Shown: in pieces, positions 54,233-62,617 of the stretch
Position numbering within the stretch: the first letter of the stretch is position 1
Layout of the letters: the number at the start of each line of letters is the position of its first letter
Source of the DNA: Albimonas sp963816545
GTDB lineage: Bacteria > Pseudomonadota > Alphaproteobacteria > Rhodobacterales > Rhodobacteraceae
Length of the DNA stretch: 64,000 nt
Reading direction: 5' to 3'
Assembly (NCBI GenBank): GCA_963816545.1
Contig: CAWFLE010000007.1
Coordinates: forward strand, 992,001 to 1,056,000
Notes under the pieces: generated by a model
The model's input: the letters and a program-made list of their open reading frames with translations, nothing else
Told to the model about the DNA's origin: nothing
The model's database searches: none
Translations under genes and position numbers: made by a program

Positions 54233-55741
54233 TCATTTCTTCTTCCCGAACCCGGAGAGACCCGGGGGCAGCGGCGGGCCGCCGCCGCCGGAAGGCCGGG
54301 CATTCCGCCCATCCCCTGCGGCAGCTTCGGCATCTGGCCCTGCTGCCGCCCGGCGGCATGCCGCCCGGAGGCATCCCCGCCCTTGCCGAACAGCGCGCCG
54401 AGGCCGCCGCGCATCATGCCCTTGGTTCCCATCTTGCCCATCTTCTTCATCACGTCCGCCATCTGCCGGTGCATCTTCAGAAGCTTGTTGACGTCCGACA
54501 CGTCCATGCCCGACGCCCGCCGCGATGCGCTTCTTGCGGCTGGCCTTGAGGAGGTCGGGGTTCTTCCGCTCCTCCTTGGTCATGGACTGGATGATGGCGA
54601 TCTGGCGCTTGAGGATGGAGTCGTCGAGGCCCGCCTCGTCCATCTGCTTCTGCATCTTGCCCATGCCGGGCAGCATGCCCATCAGGCCGCCCATGCCGCC
54701 CATCTTGATCATCTGCTCGAACTGGCTCTTCAGGTCGTTCATGTCGAAGCGGCCCTTCTGGAACCGCTTCATCATGCGCTCGGCCTCTTCGGCCTCGATG
54801 GTCTCCTGCGCCTTCTCGACGAGGCTGACGATGTCGCCCATGCCGAGGATGCGGCCGGCGATGCGCTCGGCGTGGAATTCCTCCAGCGCGTCCATCTTCT
54901 CGCCGAGGCCGACGAACTTGATCGGCTTGCCGGTGACCGCGCGCATCGACAGCGCCGCGCCGCCGCGGCCGTCGCCGTCCATCCGGGTCAGGATCACGCC
55001 GGAGACGCCGATGCGGCCGTCGAACTGCTCGGCCACGTTGACCGCGTCCTGGCCGGTCAGGCCGTCGACCACCAGCAGCGTCTCGCGCGGGCTTGGTCTC
55101 GTCGCGGACCGCGATGACCTCGTCCATCAGCGTCGTCGTCGATATGCAGGCGGCCGGCGGTGTCGAGCATGTAGACGTCGTAGCCGCCCAGCTGGCGCCT
55201 GCTGGCGCGCGCGCCTGGCGATCTGCACCGGCGTCTGGCCCGGCACGATCGGCAGCACGTCCACCCCGATCTGGAGGCCGAGCACCTGCAAGCTGCTCCA
55301 TCGCCGCCGGGCCGGCGGGTGTCGAGCGAGGCCATCAGCACCCGCTTGCTGCTCCCGCTCCGCCAGCCGCTTGGCGAGCTTCGCCGTGGTCGTGGTCTTG
55401 CCCGAGCCCTGGAGGCCGACCATCAGGATCGGCGAGGGCGGGTTGTCCACCCGCAGCTTCCCGATCTCCGACCCGTCGCCGGCGAGCAGTGGCACCAGCT
55501 CGTCATGGACGATCTTGACGACCTGCTGGCCGGGGTGACGGACCTGGTCACCGCCTGGCCCGGTGGCCTTCTCCTGCACCGCCTTCACGAAGTCCCGCGC
55601 CACGGGAAGCGAGACGTCGGCCTCCAGCAGCGCCACGCGCACCTCGCGCAGCGCGGTGGAGACGTCGGCCTCCGACAGCGCGCCCTGCTTGGTCAGCTTG
55701 TCGAAGACGCCTGAGAGGCGTTCGGAAAGGCTCTCGAACAT
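54233..55741 (-). CDS. ffh: Signal recognition particle protein Ffh (about nine indels)
   Basis: The SRP GTPase, about 500 residues, which targets nascent membrane proteins with 4.5S RNA. The N domain starts MFESLSERLSGVFDKLTKQG. The G1 loop is LMVGLQGSGKTTTTAKLAKR, followed by LMASLDTRRP, VDVLPIVPGQTPVQIARRA, YDVYMLDTAGRLHIDD, VILTRMDGDGRGGAALSM and GKPIKFVGLGEKMDALEEFH. The M domain shows MGGMGGLMGMLPGMGKMQK and SGFGKKK at the end. Pieces lie in three frames; a +1/-1 pair near 55550-55530, a cluster at 55085-55365 and breaks near 54515 and 54285 are apparent. Ffh is essential, so errors are far more likely than mutation. Confidence 0.95.
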
Positions 55742-56244
55742 CCGGCGCTCCTGCTCTCTGCGCGAGCCCCGCGCGGTTTCCGTATCTGCGCGGCGGACCG
55801 CGCGGGTCAATGCGTAACGGCTCCGGCGGGCGCGACGCGCTGGCCGGAGGCGATCCCCGCGCAAGGGCGGGGACCGGAAGCGTCAGGCTTCCGGGAGTTG
55901 CGCAGGCGCTTACGACGGCCGCGGGCGCGAGTCGAACGTCCCGCGCGCCTCCCGCCCGTCGGCTTCGGGCGCAGGCGCCCTCGCCTCCCGTCGGGTCAAG
56001 GCCGCGGCGCGGCGGTCCCGCCTTGCGGTTCCCCGGGCGCCCGCCGCGGGTGGCCGCCGTCAGCGCCCCTGGCCGCCGCCCCGCCCGACCCTCGCCGCCC
56101 CGGGCGCCAGCCAGACCGCGCCCCGTCCGCCGCGCGCCGCGGGCGCGCCCGGCCCCACGGGCGCAACCCCCGGCGCGGCGCCCTTGACCCGGCCGGCCGC
56201 ACCGCGTTCCCTCCGGGCGCCTGCAAACCCGAAGGGAGAACCCC
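55742..56244. other. 500-bp gap with dispersed repeat copy C
   Basis: Between the divergent ffh and the exported-protein gene no coding sequence is supported. It contains repeat copy C (about 55946-56060) and otherwise low-complexity GC-rich DNA. The ffh promoter should lie near 55745-55800, but no strong -35/-10 match could be fixed. No 4.5S RNA gene is evident here. Confidence 0.5.
55948..56060 (+). repeat. Dispersed intergenic repeat, copy C
   Basis: Contains CCTCCCGCCCGTCGGCTTCG followed by CCCTCGCCTCCCGTCGGG, matching copies A and B, and a related tail rich in GGTTCC and GGGCGCCCGC. It lies in the gap upstream of ffh. Confidence 0.65.
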
Positions 56245-56850
56245 ATGCGCCCGACCCTCCGCCCGCTCCTCCTCGCGCTCGCCGCCCTCGCGGCCGCGCC
56301 GGCGGCCGCGCAGCAGTCGGCGCCCGCCGCCGCCGCCGGCGTCAAGGTCGCGCCCGAGGCCGCCCCCTCCCCCGACGGCGTCGAATTCGCCGAGACCACC
56401 CGCACCCGCGCCATGATCCTCACCGTGGACGAGCAGACGCGCGAGATCCTGATGCGCGACCTCGACACCGGCGCCGTCTTCATCCATCGCCCGCCCGAGG
56501 GTATCCCGCTCTCGGTCACCTCCGGCGACGTCGTCACCGCCATCCGCACCCGCGCCGCCACCGCCCGCCCGGCCTCCGCCGCCGACGCCGACGCGACCGA
56601 AAGCGACCTCGTCGCCGCCCCCGACGCCGCCGGCCAGGGCTTCATGGGCGGCCGCCTCACCCGCACCGTGATGACGCTGGAGGCGTGGAACCCCGTCACC
56701 GGCGTCGCCGTCGTCCGCACCCCGGAGGGCGAGACCCGCCGCTACAACGCCTCCGCCCCCGAGGCCCGCGCCTTCGTCGAGACGCTGAAGCCCGGCGACC
56801 GGATCGACGTGGAGTTCTCCGACACGGTCCGCGTGCAGGTGGAGCGCTAG
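56245..56850 (+). CDS. Exported protein of unknown function
   Basis: A 201-residue protein with a signal peptide (LLLALAALAAAPAAAQQ, cleavage near residue 23), an Ala/Pro-rich linker and a beta-rich body: AMILTVDEQTREILMRDLDT, then VTSGDVVTAIRTRAA and LEAWNPVTGVAVVRTPEG, ending KPGDRIDVEFSDTVRVQVE. The alternating strands suggest a periplasmic beta-barrel or sandwich. No family was recognised. An AAGGGAGA site precedes ATG 56245. The stop overlaps that of the convergent alpha/beta hydrolase. Confidence 0.75.
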   Translation: MRPTLRPLLLALAALAAAPAAAQQSAPAAAAGVKVAPEAAPSPDGVEFAETTRTRAMILTVDEQTREILMRDLDTGAVFIHRPPEGIPLSVTSGDVVTAIRTRAATARPASAADADATESDLVAAPDAAGQGFMGGRLTRTVMTLEAWNPVTGVAVVRTPEGETRRYNASAPEARAFVETLKPGDRIDVEFSDTVRVQVER

Positions 56851-57740
56851 GCCGCGCGCCGTGCGGTCCGGTCGATCGCCTCGACGATCCGGGCATGGAG
56901 CTCCGGCACCAGGTCGTGCCCCATGCCCTCCACCGCCATCAGCTCGGCGCCGGGAATGGCGGCGGCCGTGGCCTTGCCGCAGGCGAGCGGGAACAGCGGG
57001 TCCTCCGTCCCGTGGATCACCAGCGTCGGCGCCCGGATCGTCGCCAGCCGCTCCCGACGATCCCCCGCCATGGCCATGGCCGCGATCTGCCGGGCGGTCG
57101 CCGCCGGATCGTGCCGCCGCCGCGCCTCCTCCAGCGCCAGCGCGGCATGCGCGGCCGCATCGAACGCCCCGACGCTCCCCGCGATCCGCCGCGCGAACGC
57201 GACGGCCTGCGCGGCGAACCCCTCGGGATCCGCCGCCGGGTCCGGCCTCGGCCGCATCATCAGCGCCATCGCGTCGGGCTCGGGCTGGGGCAGGCCCGGC
57301 TCCCCGGTGCTCGACATGATCGAGGTGAGCGAGATCACCCGTCCCGGATGCTCGCTCGCCAGCCCCTGCGCGATCATGCCCCCCATCGACCGCCCCACGA
57401 CATGGGCCCGCCCGACGGACAGCGCGTCCAGCAGCCCGATCGCATCCTCGACCATGTCGCGCAGCGCATAGGGAACCTCCGGCGCCCTGCCCGCCTTGAT
57501 CGCCGCGGCCAGCGCCCTGAAATCCGGCGCCGGCAGCGCGTCGAGATGGGTCGAGAGCCCGGCATCGCGGTTGTCGTATCGCAGGACGCGATATCCCCGC
57601 CCCGCCAGCGCGGCGCAGAAGCCGTCCGTCCAGCGGATCATCTGCGCGCCGAGGCCCGAGACCAGCAGCATCGCGGGCCGGTCCTCCTCGCCGAAGCTCT
57701 CCCAGGCGAGGTCGATGCCGTTGGCACGCGCGAATTTCAT
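56847..57740 (-). CDS. Alpha/beta hydrolase
   Basis: A 297-residue alpha/beta-fold hydrolase. The nucleophile elbow is VVGRSMGGMIAQ, the oxyanion strand LLVSGLGAQMIRW, and the later acid and His positions are in VIHGTEDPLFPLA and GMGHDLVPELH. The layout resembles RdmC/aclacinomycin-methylesterase-like esterases. ATG 57740 is chosen because GGAG lies at the right distance; ATG 57749 three codons earlier is possible. Substrate unknown. Confidence 0.9.
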   Translation of the reverse strand: MKFARANGIDLAWESFGEEDRPAMLLVSGLGAQMIRWTDGFCAALAGRGYRVLRYDNRDAGLSTHLDALPAPDFRALAAAIKAGRAPEVPYALRDMVEDAIGLLDALSVGRAHVVGRSMGGMIAQGLASEHPGRVISLTSIMSSTGEPGLPQPEPDAMALMMRPRPDPAADPEGFAAQAVAFARRIAGSVGAFDAAAHAALALEEARRRHDPAATARQIAAMAMAGDRRERLATIRAPTLVIHGTEDPLFPLACGKATAAAIPGAELMAVEGMGHDLVPELHARIVEAIDRTARRAA

Positions 57741-57820
57741 GTGCGTCATCTCCAGAGGGCGGCTGCGGCGACGCACCTACACCCCGAAGATCACCCACAC
57801 AATACACCCGGGTAAAAATA

Positions 57821-58777
57821 TCAACGCGGCAGCGCCGTTCCCACCCCAGCCTCCACCGCCCGCTCATGGCAAAGCGCCGCGAGCGCGAGGTCCCCGAGCG
57901 CCAGCCCGCGGAATGCGAAGACCGTAACCTCCGAGCCGTTGGCCCGCCCCTCCGCCCCCAGCGCGAGCGAGGCCAGATCCCCCTCGATCACCCCGTATGG
58001 CACGAGGGGGTCCTCCATCTCCCGCTCCTGGGCCATGTCGTCCACGAAGACCCGGGCGCGGCCCTCCAGCCGGTCCACCCGCCAGGCGCGGGCAAGCTCC
58101 ACCATCGAGGCGAAGGCGCCGGGCGCCAGCCACTCCGGGTCCAGGAAGCGCGGCAGATCCGGCGCGGGCGTGGTGGAGGACACCACGAGATCCGCGCCCT
58201 CCACCGCCTCCCGCGCCTCGGTCGTCTCAAGGACCTCGAGGCCCAGCCCTTCGGCCATGGCCCACAACCGGTCGAGATTGGGGCGGCCCCGGCCCATCAG
58301 GCGGACCTCGCGCAGGGGGAAAATCTGGGAGAACAGCTCCAGATGGCAGCGCGCCTGCACCCCCGTCCCGATCAGCGCGAGGCTCGCCGAGTCCGCCCGC
58401 GCCAGATGCCGGGCCGCCAGCGCCGAGAGCGCCGCGGTCCGCACCCCCGTGATCCAGTCCCCGTCCATGACCGCGAGCGGCAGGCCCGTCTCCGCGTCAT
58501 GCAGGCAGATCAGCGCCCCGATGGACTCGAGCCCCCTTGCCGCGTTGCCCGGCGACAGCCCCAGCGATTTCGTCGCGAAACGCGGCGGGTCGTCTGAGGA
58601 CGCGAGCATCGCCATGTAGAGCCGCCCGTCGGGACGATTGATCGCGCGCTTCGGCGTGTTGGCGGTCGCCCCGGAGGGCAGCCCCCGCAGGAGGCGGGAC
58701 AGCATCGAGGTCATGTCGCGCGCCTCGAGGTTCAGGCCCTCGAGATCCGCGCGGGCGAGGTAGAGCAGGTCTGTCAT
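57821..58777 (-). CDS. Ornithine cyclodeaminase / mu-crystallin family protein
   Basis: A 318-residue NAD(P)-binding protein. The N-terminal substrate domain includes RLYMAMLASSDDPPRFATKS, and the Rossmann part LALIGTGVQARCHLELF, then GADLVVSSTTPAPDLP. The family includes ornithine cyclodeaminase, ketimine reductases and imino-acid dehydrogenases. It is 61 bp from the MFS stop and in the same direction, so the two may form an operon exporting or processing an amino compound. Confidence 0.88.
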   Translation of the reverse strand: MTDLLYLARADLEGLNLEARDMTSMLSRLLRGLPSGATANTPKRAINRPDGRLYMAMLASSDDPPRFATKSLGLSPGNAARGLESIGALICLHDAETGLPLAVMDGDWITGVRTAALSALAARHLARADSASLALIGTGVQARCHLELFSQIFPLREVRLMGRGRPNLDRLWAMAEGLGLEVLETTEAREAVEGADLVVSSTTPAPDLPRFLDPEWLAPGAFASMVELARAWRVDRLEGRARVFVDDMAQEREMEDPLVPYGVIEGDLASLALGAEGRANGSEVTVFAFRGLALGDLALAALCHERAVEAGVGTALPR

Positions 58778-58838
58778 GGGCTCCCCGGTTGCGACCGCGC
58801 GCCCAGAGTGAGGCGGGACCGCCCGGGGCGCAACCCGC

Positions 58839-60029
58839 TCAGGCGGGCGCGGCGGCGGGATGACGCCGAAGCTCGGCCTCGGCCAGCCCGAACATGCCCA
58901 GCGACACCAGCGCCGAGGCCGTGGCCGCGACCCCCACCCAGGGCAGGGAGGCGCCCGCGATCACCGCGCCCCCCACCGCGCCGCCCGCCGCCTGCCCGAG
59001 GAAGATCATCGAACCGTTCAGCGCCAGGGCCACGTTCTGCGCCTCGGGCGCGAGCATCGAGAGGCGGCGCTGGATGGTCGGGGCGGCGGCGAAGCTCGCG
59101 CAGGCGATGGTGAAGAAGGCCGCGCCGAGGAGGAAGATGAAGACCGGCCCGCCCCCGCCCTCGGGCGCCGTGAACAGAAGCGCCGCGACCCCCACCTGCG
59201 CGAGGATCGCCAGCACGAAAGCCTGCACCAGCCGCCGGCCGGCGCCTTCCGCGTCCGCCATGCGCCCGCCCAGCAGCGCCCCCGCCACCGCGCCGAGGCC
59301 CGAGGTCATCTGCATCGCCCCCACGCCCGCCCCGCTGAGGCCGGTGACGGCGTTCACCACCGGGGCCACGTAGGTGGTGATGCAGAAGATCGCGGTGAGC
59401 GAGGTCATGCTGACCGCCAGATGCAGCGCGATGGGCCGGCGCAGCGCGACCGAGAGGGAGCCGAGCCCCGGGCGGTCCCGGCTCGGCGCCCTCGGGAGGA
59501 AGGTGCGGATGGAGACGGCGGCGCAGGCCGCGATCAGGGCCGCGAACAGGAAGCTCGACCGCCAGCCGAACACGTCGCCCACCACCGCGCCCAGCGGCAC
59601 GCCGAGCACGAGGGCCACGCTCATGCCGCTGATGACCACGGCCATGGCGCGTCCGCGCTGCTCGGGCGGGGCGAGGGTCGCGGCGGCGGCTGAGGCCACC
59701 GGCACCACCAGCGTCGCGCAGACCGCGGCGGCGATGCGCAGGCCCGCGAGCATCGGGTAGCTGGGCGCGACGGCGCAGAGCATGTTCAGCACCGCCACCA
59801 CCGCGAGCGCCGCCGTCAGCACCCCCCGCCGCTCCAGCCCCCCCGCCAGCGCGCCGGCGAGCGGCGCCAGGATCGCGAAGGTCAGGGCGTAGAGCGCCGC
59901 AAGCTGCCCCGCCGCGGCGACCGAGACGCCGAGATCGGCGGCGAGGCGGTCCAGAAGCCCGACGAAGACCAGGGCCTGCGTGCCCACGGCGAAGGAGGCG
60001 AGGCCGAGAATGCGGATGCGTGGAGACAT
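58839..60029 (-). CDS. MFS transporter, drug/sugar efflux type
   Basis: A 396-residue major facilitator with 12 predicted helices. The loop 2-3 and motif C-like segments are LAPPEQRGRAMAVVISGMSVALVLG (split here: EQRGRAMAV and GVPLGAVVGDVFGWR), typical of AraJ/DHA1-type exporters, and SFLFAALIAACAAV follows. ATG 60029 gives the normal N-terminus; the longer frame has no membrane segment. It is preceded by an AT-rich, palindrome-bearing promoter region, so it is probably repressor-controlled. Confidence 0.9.
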   Translation of the reverse strand: MSPRIRILGLASFAVGTQALVFVGLLDRLAADLGVSVAAAGQLAALYALTFAILAPLAGALAGGLERRGVLTAALAVVAVLNMLCAVAPSYPMLAGLRIAAAVCATLVVPVASAAAATLAPPEQRGRAMAVVISGMSVALVLGVPLGAVVGDVFGWRSSFLFAALIAACAAVSIRTFLPRAPSRDRPGLGSLSVALRRPIALHLAVSMTSLTAIFCITTYVAPVVNAVTGLSGAGVGAMQMTSGLGAVAGALLGGRMADAEGAGRRLVQAFVLAILAQVGVAALLFTAPEGGGGPVFIFLLGAAFFTIACASFAAAPTIQRRLSMLAPEAQNVALALNGSMIFLGQAAGGAVGGAVIAGASLPWVGVAATASALVSLGMFGLAEAELRRHPAAAPA

Positions 60030-60122
60030 GGGCCCTTTCGGCGAAAGCGGCGCGGCGCGCCGGAGGATCAAGCGGACAGGTTGTGATCGGGAGATGCGAA
60101 ACGGTCAAGACGGCCAAGCGGT

Positions 60123-60169
60123 GTTTCGCAGCGAAACCTATGTAGACCTTATGAACTTTTCGGTAACAA
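60123..60169 (-). promoter_or_regulatory. Candidate promoter with operator for the MFS gene
   Basis: On the minus strand TTGTTA (60164-60169) and TCTACA (60141-60146) have a 17-bp spacer, a plausible -35/-10 pair. Immediately downstream lies the 15-bp dyad GTTTCGC-T-GCGAAAC (60123-60137), in the position expected for a repressor over the start site. A half-site GCGAAAC recurs at about 60098. The surrounding 130 bp is strikingly AT-richer than the rest of the window. Confidence 0.5.
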
Positions 60170-60321
60170 TCGTGAAAGCCGCAAATGATTGATTTCAAAT
60201 GCATACCCTTGCGTATGGTTAAGAAGAGATTGAGATATCGCCGCGCGGCGGCGTCCGCCTGCGGCAGGCGGCGCCGGCGCCGGCGCCGCCGTCGGCGTTC
60301 GGGAAGCGGCAGGATTGACGG

Positions 60322-60700
60322 CCGCAGGAGCGCCGCCCGGCCGACGACCCGGGGGAGGCCGCCGCCTCTGGCGAGCGGAGGGGCGCGGGCGGCTGGCGGC
60401 GGGAGGAGCGTGGTCCCGCCCACGAGCGGAGGAGAGGGCCCGCCAATGGCGGCGGGGCGCGTGCTGCGCGACCGCAGGAGTTCCGTCTGGGCTGCGATCC
60501 GAAGGGGCCGCCGCCTCTGACGCACGGAGGAGCGCGGCGCGGCTGGCGACGGGAGGAGCGTGGTCCGCCCCGCGGCCAGAGGAGAGCCTCCGCCGATGGC
60601 GGGCGGGCGAGCGTTGCGCGGCTGGCGGTCGGAGGCGCGCGGTGCGGGCGGGCAGGCGAGGCCGCCTTGGGTTCTCGGAGCTGTCCGGCCGGGGCGGGGG
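60322..60700. repeat. Diverged 150-bp tandem repeat
   Basis: Words recur at a spacing of 149-151 bp: CCGCAGGAG (60322, 60472), GCCGCCGCCTCTG (60358, 60507), GGCTGGCG (60391, 60541), GGGAGGAGCGTGGTCC (60401, 60551) and CGCCaATGGCGG (60441, 60591). Two nearly full units span about 60322-60621, and a decayed third continues to about 60700. The 150-bp period is a multiple of three and leaves open frames on both strands, but none has a credible start or family similarity, so I treat it as non-coding. Confidence 0.75.
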
Positions 60701-60945
60701 ATCGCGGGAGGCGGCGCGTCCGGCCGGGAGCCGGCCCTGACCGGGGCGGCGGGCTTGATCGGCCTCTTCGCCTCGGGGTCGCGCAGGGCGGACTTGTCGT
60801 CTCGGCGATCGGGGCCGCCGCTTCCCGGCGGGAAGCGAGGCGCCGGGGGCGGGGGCGCGCGGCCTGCGCGAGGGGCCGGGGCCGCGCGCATTCGTCCTGC
60901 GCGCGCGGACCCGGATGGCGGGAGCCGCCGGAGCGGCGCCTGCGG

Positions 60946-62115
60946 TCAGTCCAGGGGGAGGCGGCGGCGGACCAGCGTGGTCCAGTAGGAGCAGCCCCAG
61001 GCGATCGCCTCGTCGTTGAAGTCGTATTCGGGGTGGTGGAGCCCCGCGCTCGGGCCGTTGCCGACGAAGACCATCGCGCCCGGACGCTCGTTGAGCATGA
61101 AGGAGAAATCCTCGCCGCCCATCGCCGGGTCCCATTCGCGGTTCACGCGATCCTCGCCCGCGACCTCGGCGGCGGCGTCGCCGGCGCGCGCGGCCCCTTC
61201 GACGTCGTTCACCGTCACCGGATACATGCGGATGTAGTCGAGCGTCCCCTTCGCCTCGAACGCCTCGGCGATATGGCTCACGGCCTTGGCGAGACGACGC
61301 TCCACCAGGGCGCGGACCTCCTCGTCCAGCGTGCGGACGGTGCCGGTCATCGTGATCGCCTGCGGGATCACGTTGAAGGCGTCGCCGCCGTGGATCGTGG
61401 TGATGGAGATCACCGCCGACTTCAGCGGATCGAGGTTGCGCGACACGATGGACTGCACCGCCTGGATCAGCGCCGAGGTCGCCATCAGCGGATCGGTGGT
61501 GTTGTGGGGGAAGGCCGCGTGGCCGCCCACGCCCTCGATGGTGATGCGGATCTCATCGACCGAGCCCATGATCGGACCCGCGCAGACCGCGAACTCGCCC
61601 AGCGGCAGGTTCGGCTTGTTGTGCATCCCGTAGACTTCCTGGACGGGGAAGCGGGTCAGGAGGCCGTCGTCGATCATGGCCTTGGCGCCGGCGCCGCCTT
61701 CCTCGGCGGGCTGGAAGATCACGGCGACCGTGCCGTCGAAGGCGCGGCTTTCGGCCAGCTCCCGCGCGGCGCCCAGCAGCATGGTGGTGTGGCCGTCATG
61801 GCCGCAGGCATGCATCTTGCCGGGCACGGTGGAGGCCCATTCGGCGCCCGTCGCCTCGGCGATGGGGAGGGCGTCCATGTCCGCGCGCAGGCCGATCATG
61901 CGGCCCGAACGGTCGGACTGGCCGCGGATGATGCCGACGACGCCGGTGCGGCCGACGCCTTCATGGACCTCGTCCACGCCGGCGGCGCGCAGAGCCTCGG
62001 CGACCTTCGCCGCGGTGCGGTTCACGTCGTAGAGGAGCTCGGGGTTGCGGTGCAGGTCGCGGCGGAACTCGGTCAGCTCCCCGATCTGCTTGGACACCCA
62101 GTTTTCGACGGCCAC
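60946..62115 (-). CDS. M20-family amidohydrolase (hippurate hydrolase-like)
   Basis: A 389-residue metallopeptidase-fold amidohydrolase. Metal ligands are in MHACGHDGHTTMLLG, the Glu pair in FQPAEEGGAGAKAM, and further ligands in YGMHNKPNLPLG and MGGEDFSFML. A dimerisation-domain GVGGHAAFPHNTTDP is present. The family removes acyl groups from N-acyl amino acids, hippurate or indole-acetyl conjugates. It lies 4 bp from the ATC-hydrolase-like gene upstream and is probably co-transcribed with it. Confidence 0.93.
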   Translation of the reverse strand: MAVENWVSKQIGELTEFRRDLHRNPELLYDVNRTAAKVAEALRAAGVDEVHEGVGRTGVVGIIRGQSDRSGRMIGLRADMDALPIAEATGAEWASTVPGKMHACGHDGHTTMLLGAARELAESRAFDGTVAVIFQPAEEGGAGAKAMIDDGLLTRFPVQEVYGMHNKPNLPLGEFAVCAGPIMGSVDEIRITIEGVGGHAAFPHNTTDPLMATSALIQAVQSIVSRNLDPLKSAVISITTIHGGDAFNVIPQAITMTGTVRTLDEEVRALVERRLAKAVSHIAEAFEAKGTLDYIRMYPVTVNDVEGAARAGDAAAEVAGEDRVNREWDPAMGGEDFSFMLNERPGAMVFVGNGPSAGLHHPEYDFNDEAIAWGCSYWTTLVRRRLPLD

Positions 62116-62119
62116 GCGA

Positions 62120-62593
62120 TCAGTCCTCCTTCTTCTCCATGCGGTAGCGGAAGTCGCAATGGCTCGCGCCGCGCATGATGGTCTGGGTGCGGGTGAGCTT
62201 CATGTCCGGGTTGTAGCCGATGCAGAAGTCCCCGTCCCGGTTGCAGGAGAGGAGGTGGCCGATGTCGCCCAGCCCCATCTCCTTGTACATCTCAGAATAG
62301 CGGCAGCGCACCACGTTGAAGTCGAGCTTCTCCTCGTCCGCCTCCAGCACCTCGATCTGGAGCGCGTCGCCCTTGGTCCAGAGGGGCATGATGTCGAGGA
62401 AGTCCTTCAGGGTGGGCTCGCGGCCCAGCGCCTCGGCCATGCTTTTCCCCTGCTCGATGGCGGAGCCGGTGACGGCCTCGCCGATCACGGCCTGGGCCTC
62501 GGCTTCGCCGGAGCGGGCCTTGAGGGTTTCGTAGACGTTCTTGAGGATCATCGCCTCGATGCGGCGGCGCTCCAGGATGGGCATGTCGTTCAT
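62120..62593 (-). CDS. L-2-amino-thiazoline-4-carboxylate hydrolase-like protein
   Basis: A 157-residue protein with the layout of the ATC-hydrolase family: an N-terminal helix PILERRRIEAMILKNVYETL, then GLGDIGHLLSCNRDGDFCIG and a C-terminal TIMRGASHCDFRYRME holding conserved Cys and His. True ATC hydrolase opens a thiazoline ring on the way to cysteine; most homologues are untested. Neighbours are an amidohydrolase and an FAD oxidoreductase, so it may belong to degradation of a nitrogenous compound. Confidence 0.8.
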   Translation of the reverse strand: MNDMPILERRRIEAMILKNVYETLKARSGEAEAQAVIGEAVTGSAIEQGKSMAEALGREPTLKDFLDIMPLWTKGDALQIEVLEADEEKLDFNVVRCRYSEMYKEMGLGDIGHLLSCNRDGDFCIGYNPDMKLTRTQTIMRGASHCDFRYRMEKKED

Positions 62594-62617
62594 GGGGGTC
62601 CTTCCTTGGTCCGGCGG

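Larger units (their letters stand above)
60030..60945. other. 916-bp region without a supported gene
   Basis: This is the longest gene-free stretch of the window. From the MFS start outward it holds the AT-rich promoter island (about 60100-60240, with inverted repeats GTTTCGC/GCGAAAC and CATAC/GTATG), a GGCGCC-rich microsatellite-like run near 60265-60300, the 150-bp tandem repeats, and GC-rich DNA up to the amidohydrolase stop. Open frames here encode only Arg/Pro/Ala-rich low-complexity peptides. Confidence 0.6.

Noticed and set aside
55742..56244. 4.5S RNA gene beside ffh
   Set aside because: No GGAA-tetraloop SRP RNA hairpin of the expected kind could be found in the gap.
60185..60520. 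Plus-strand frame with an Arg-rich run, a possible small basic protein
   Set aside because: The Arg run comes from a GGCGCC-type microsatellite, no ribosome site precedes the ATG, and the frame runs into the 150-bp tandem repeats.
60322..60700. CRISPR-like array
   Set aside because: The units are long, diverged and directly adjacent, with no short conserved repeat separated by unique spacers and no cas genes nearby.
60315..60740. Plus-strand frame encoding two 50-residue repeats
   Set aside because: Open frames exist on both strands through the same repeats, as expected for a 150-bp period in GC-rich DNA. No start signal or family similarity supports translation.
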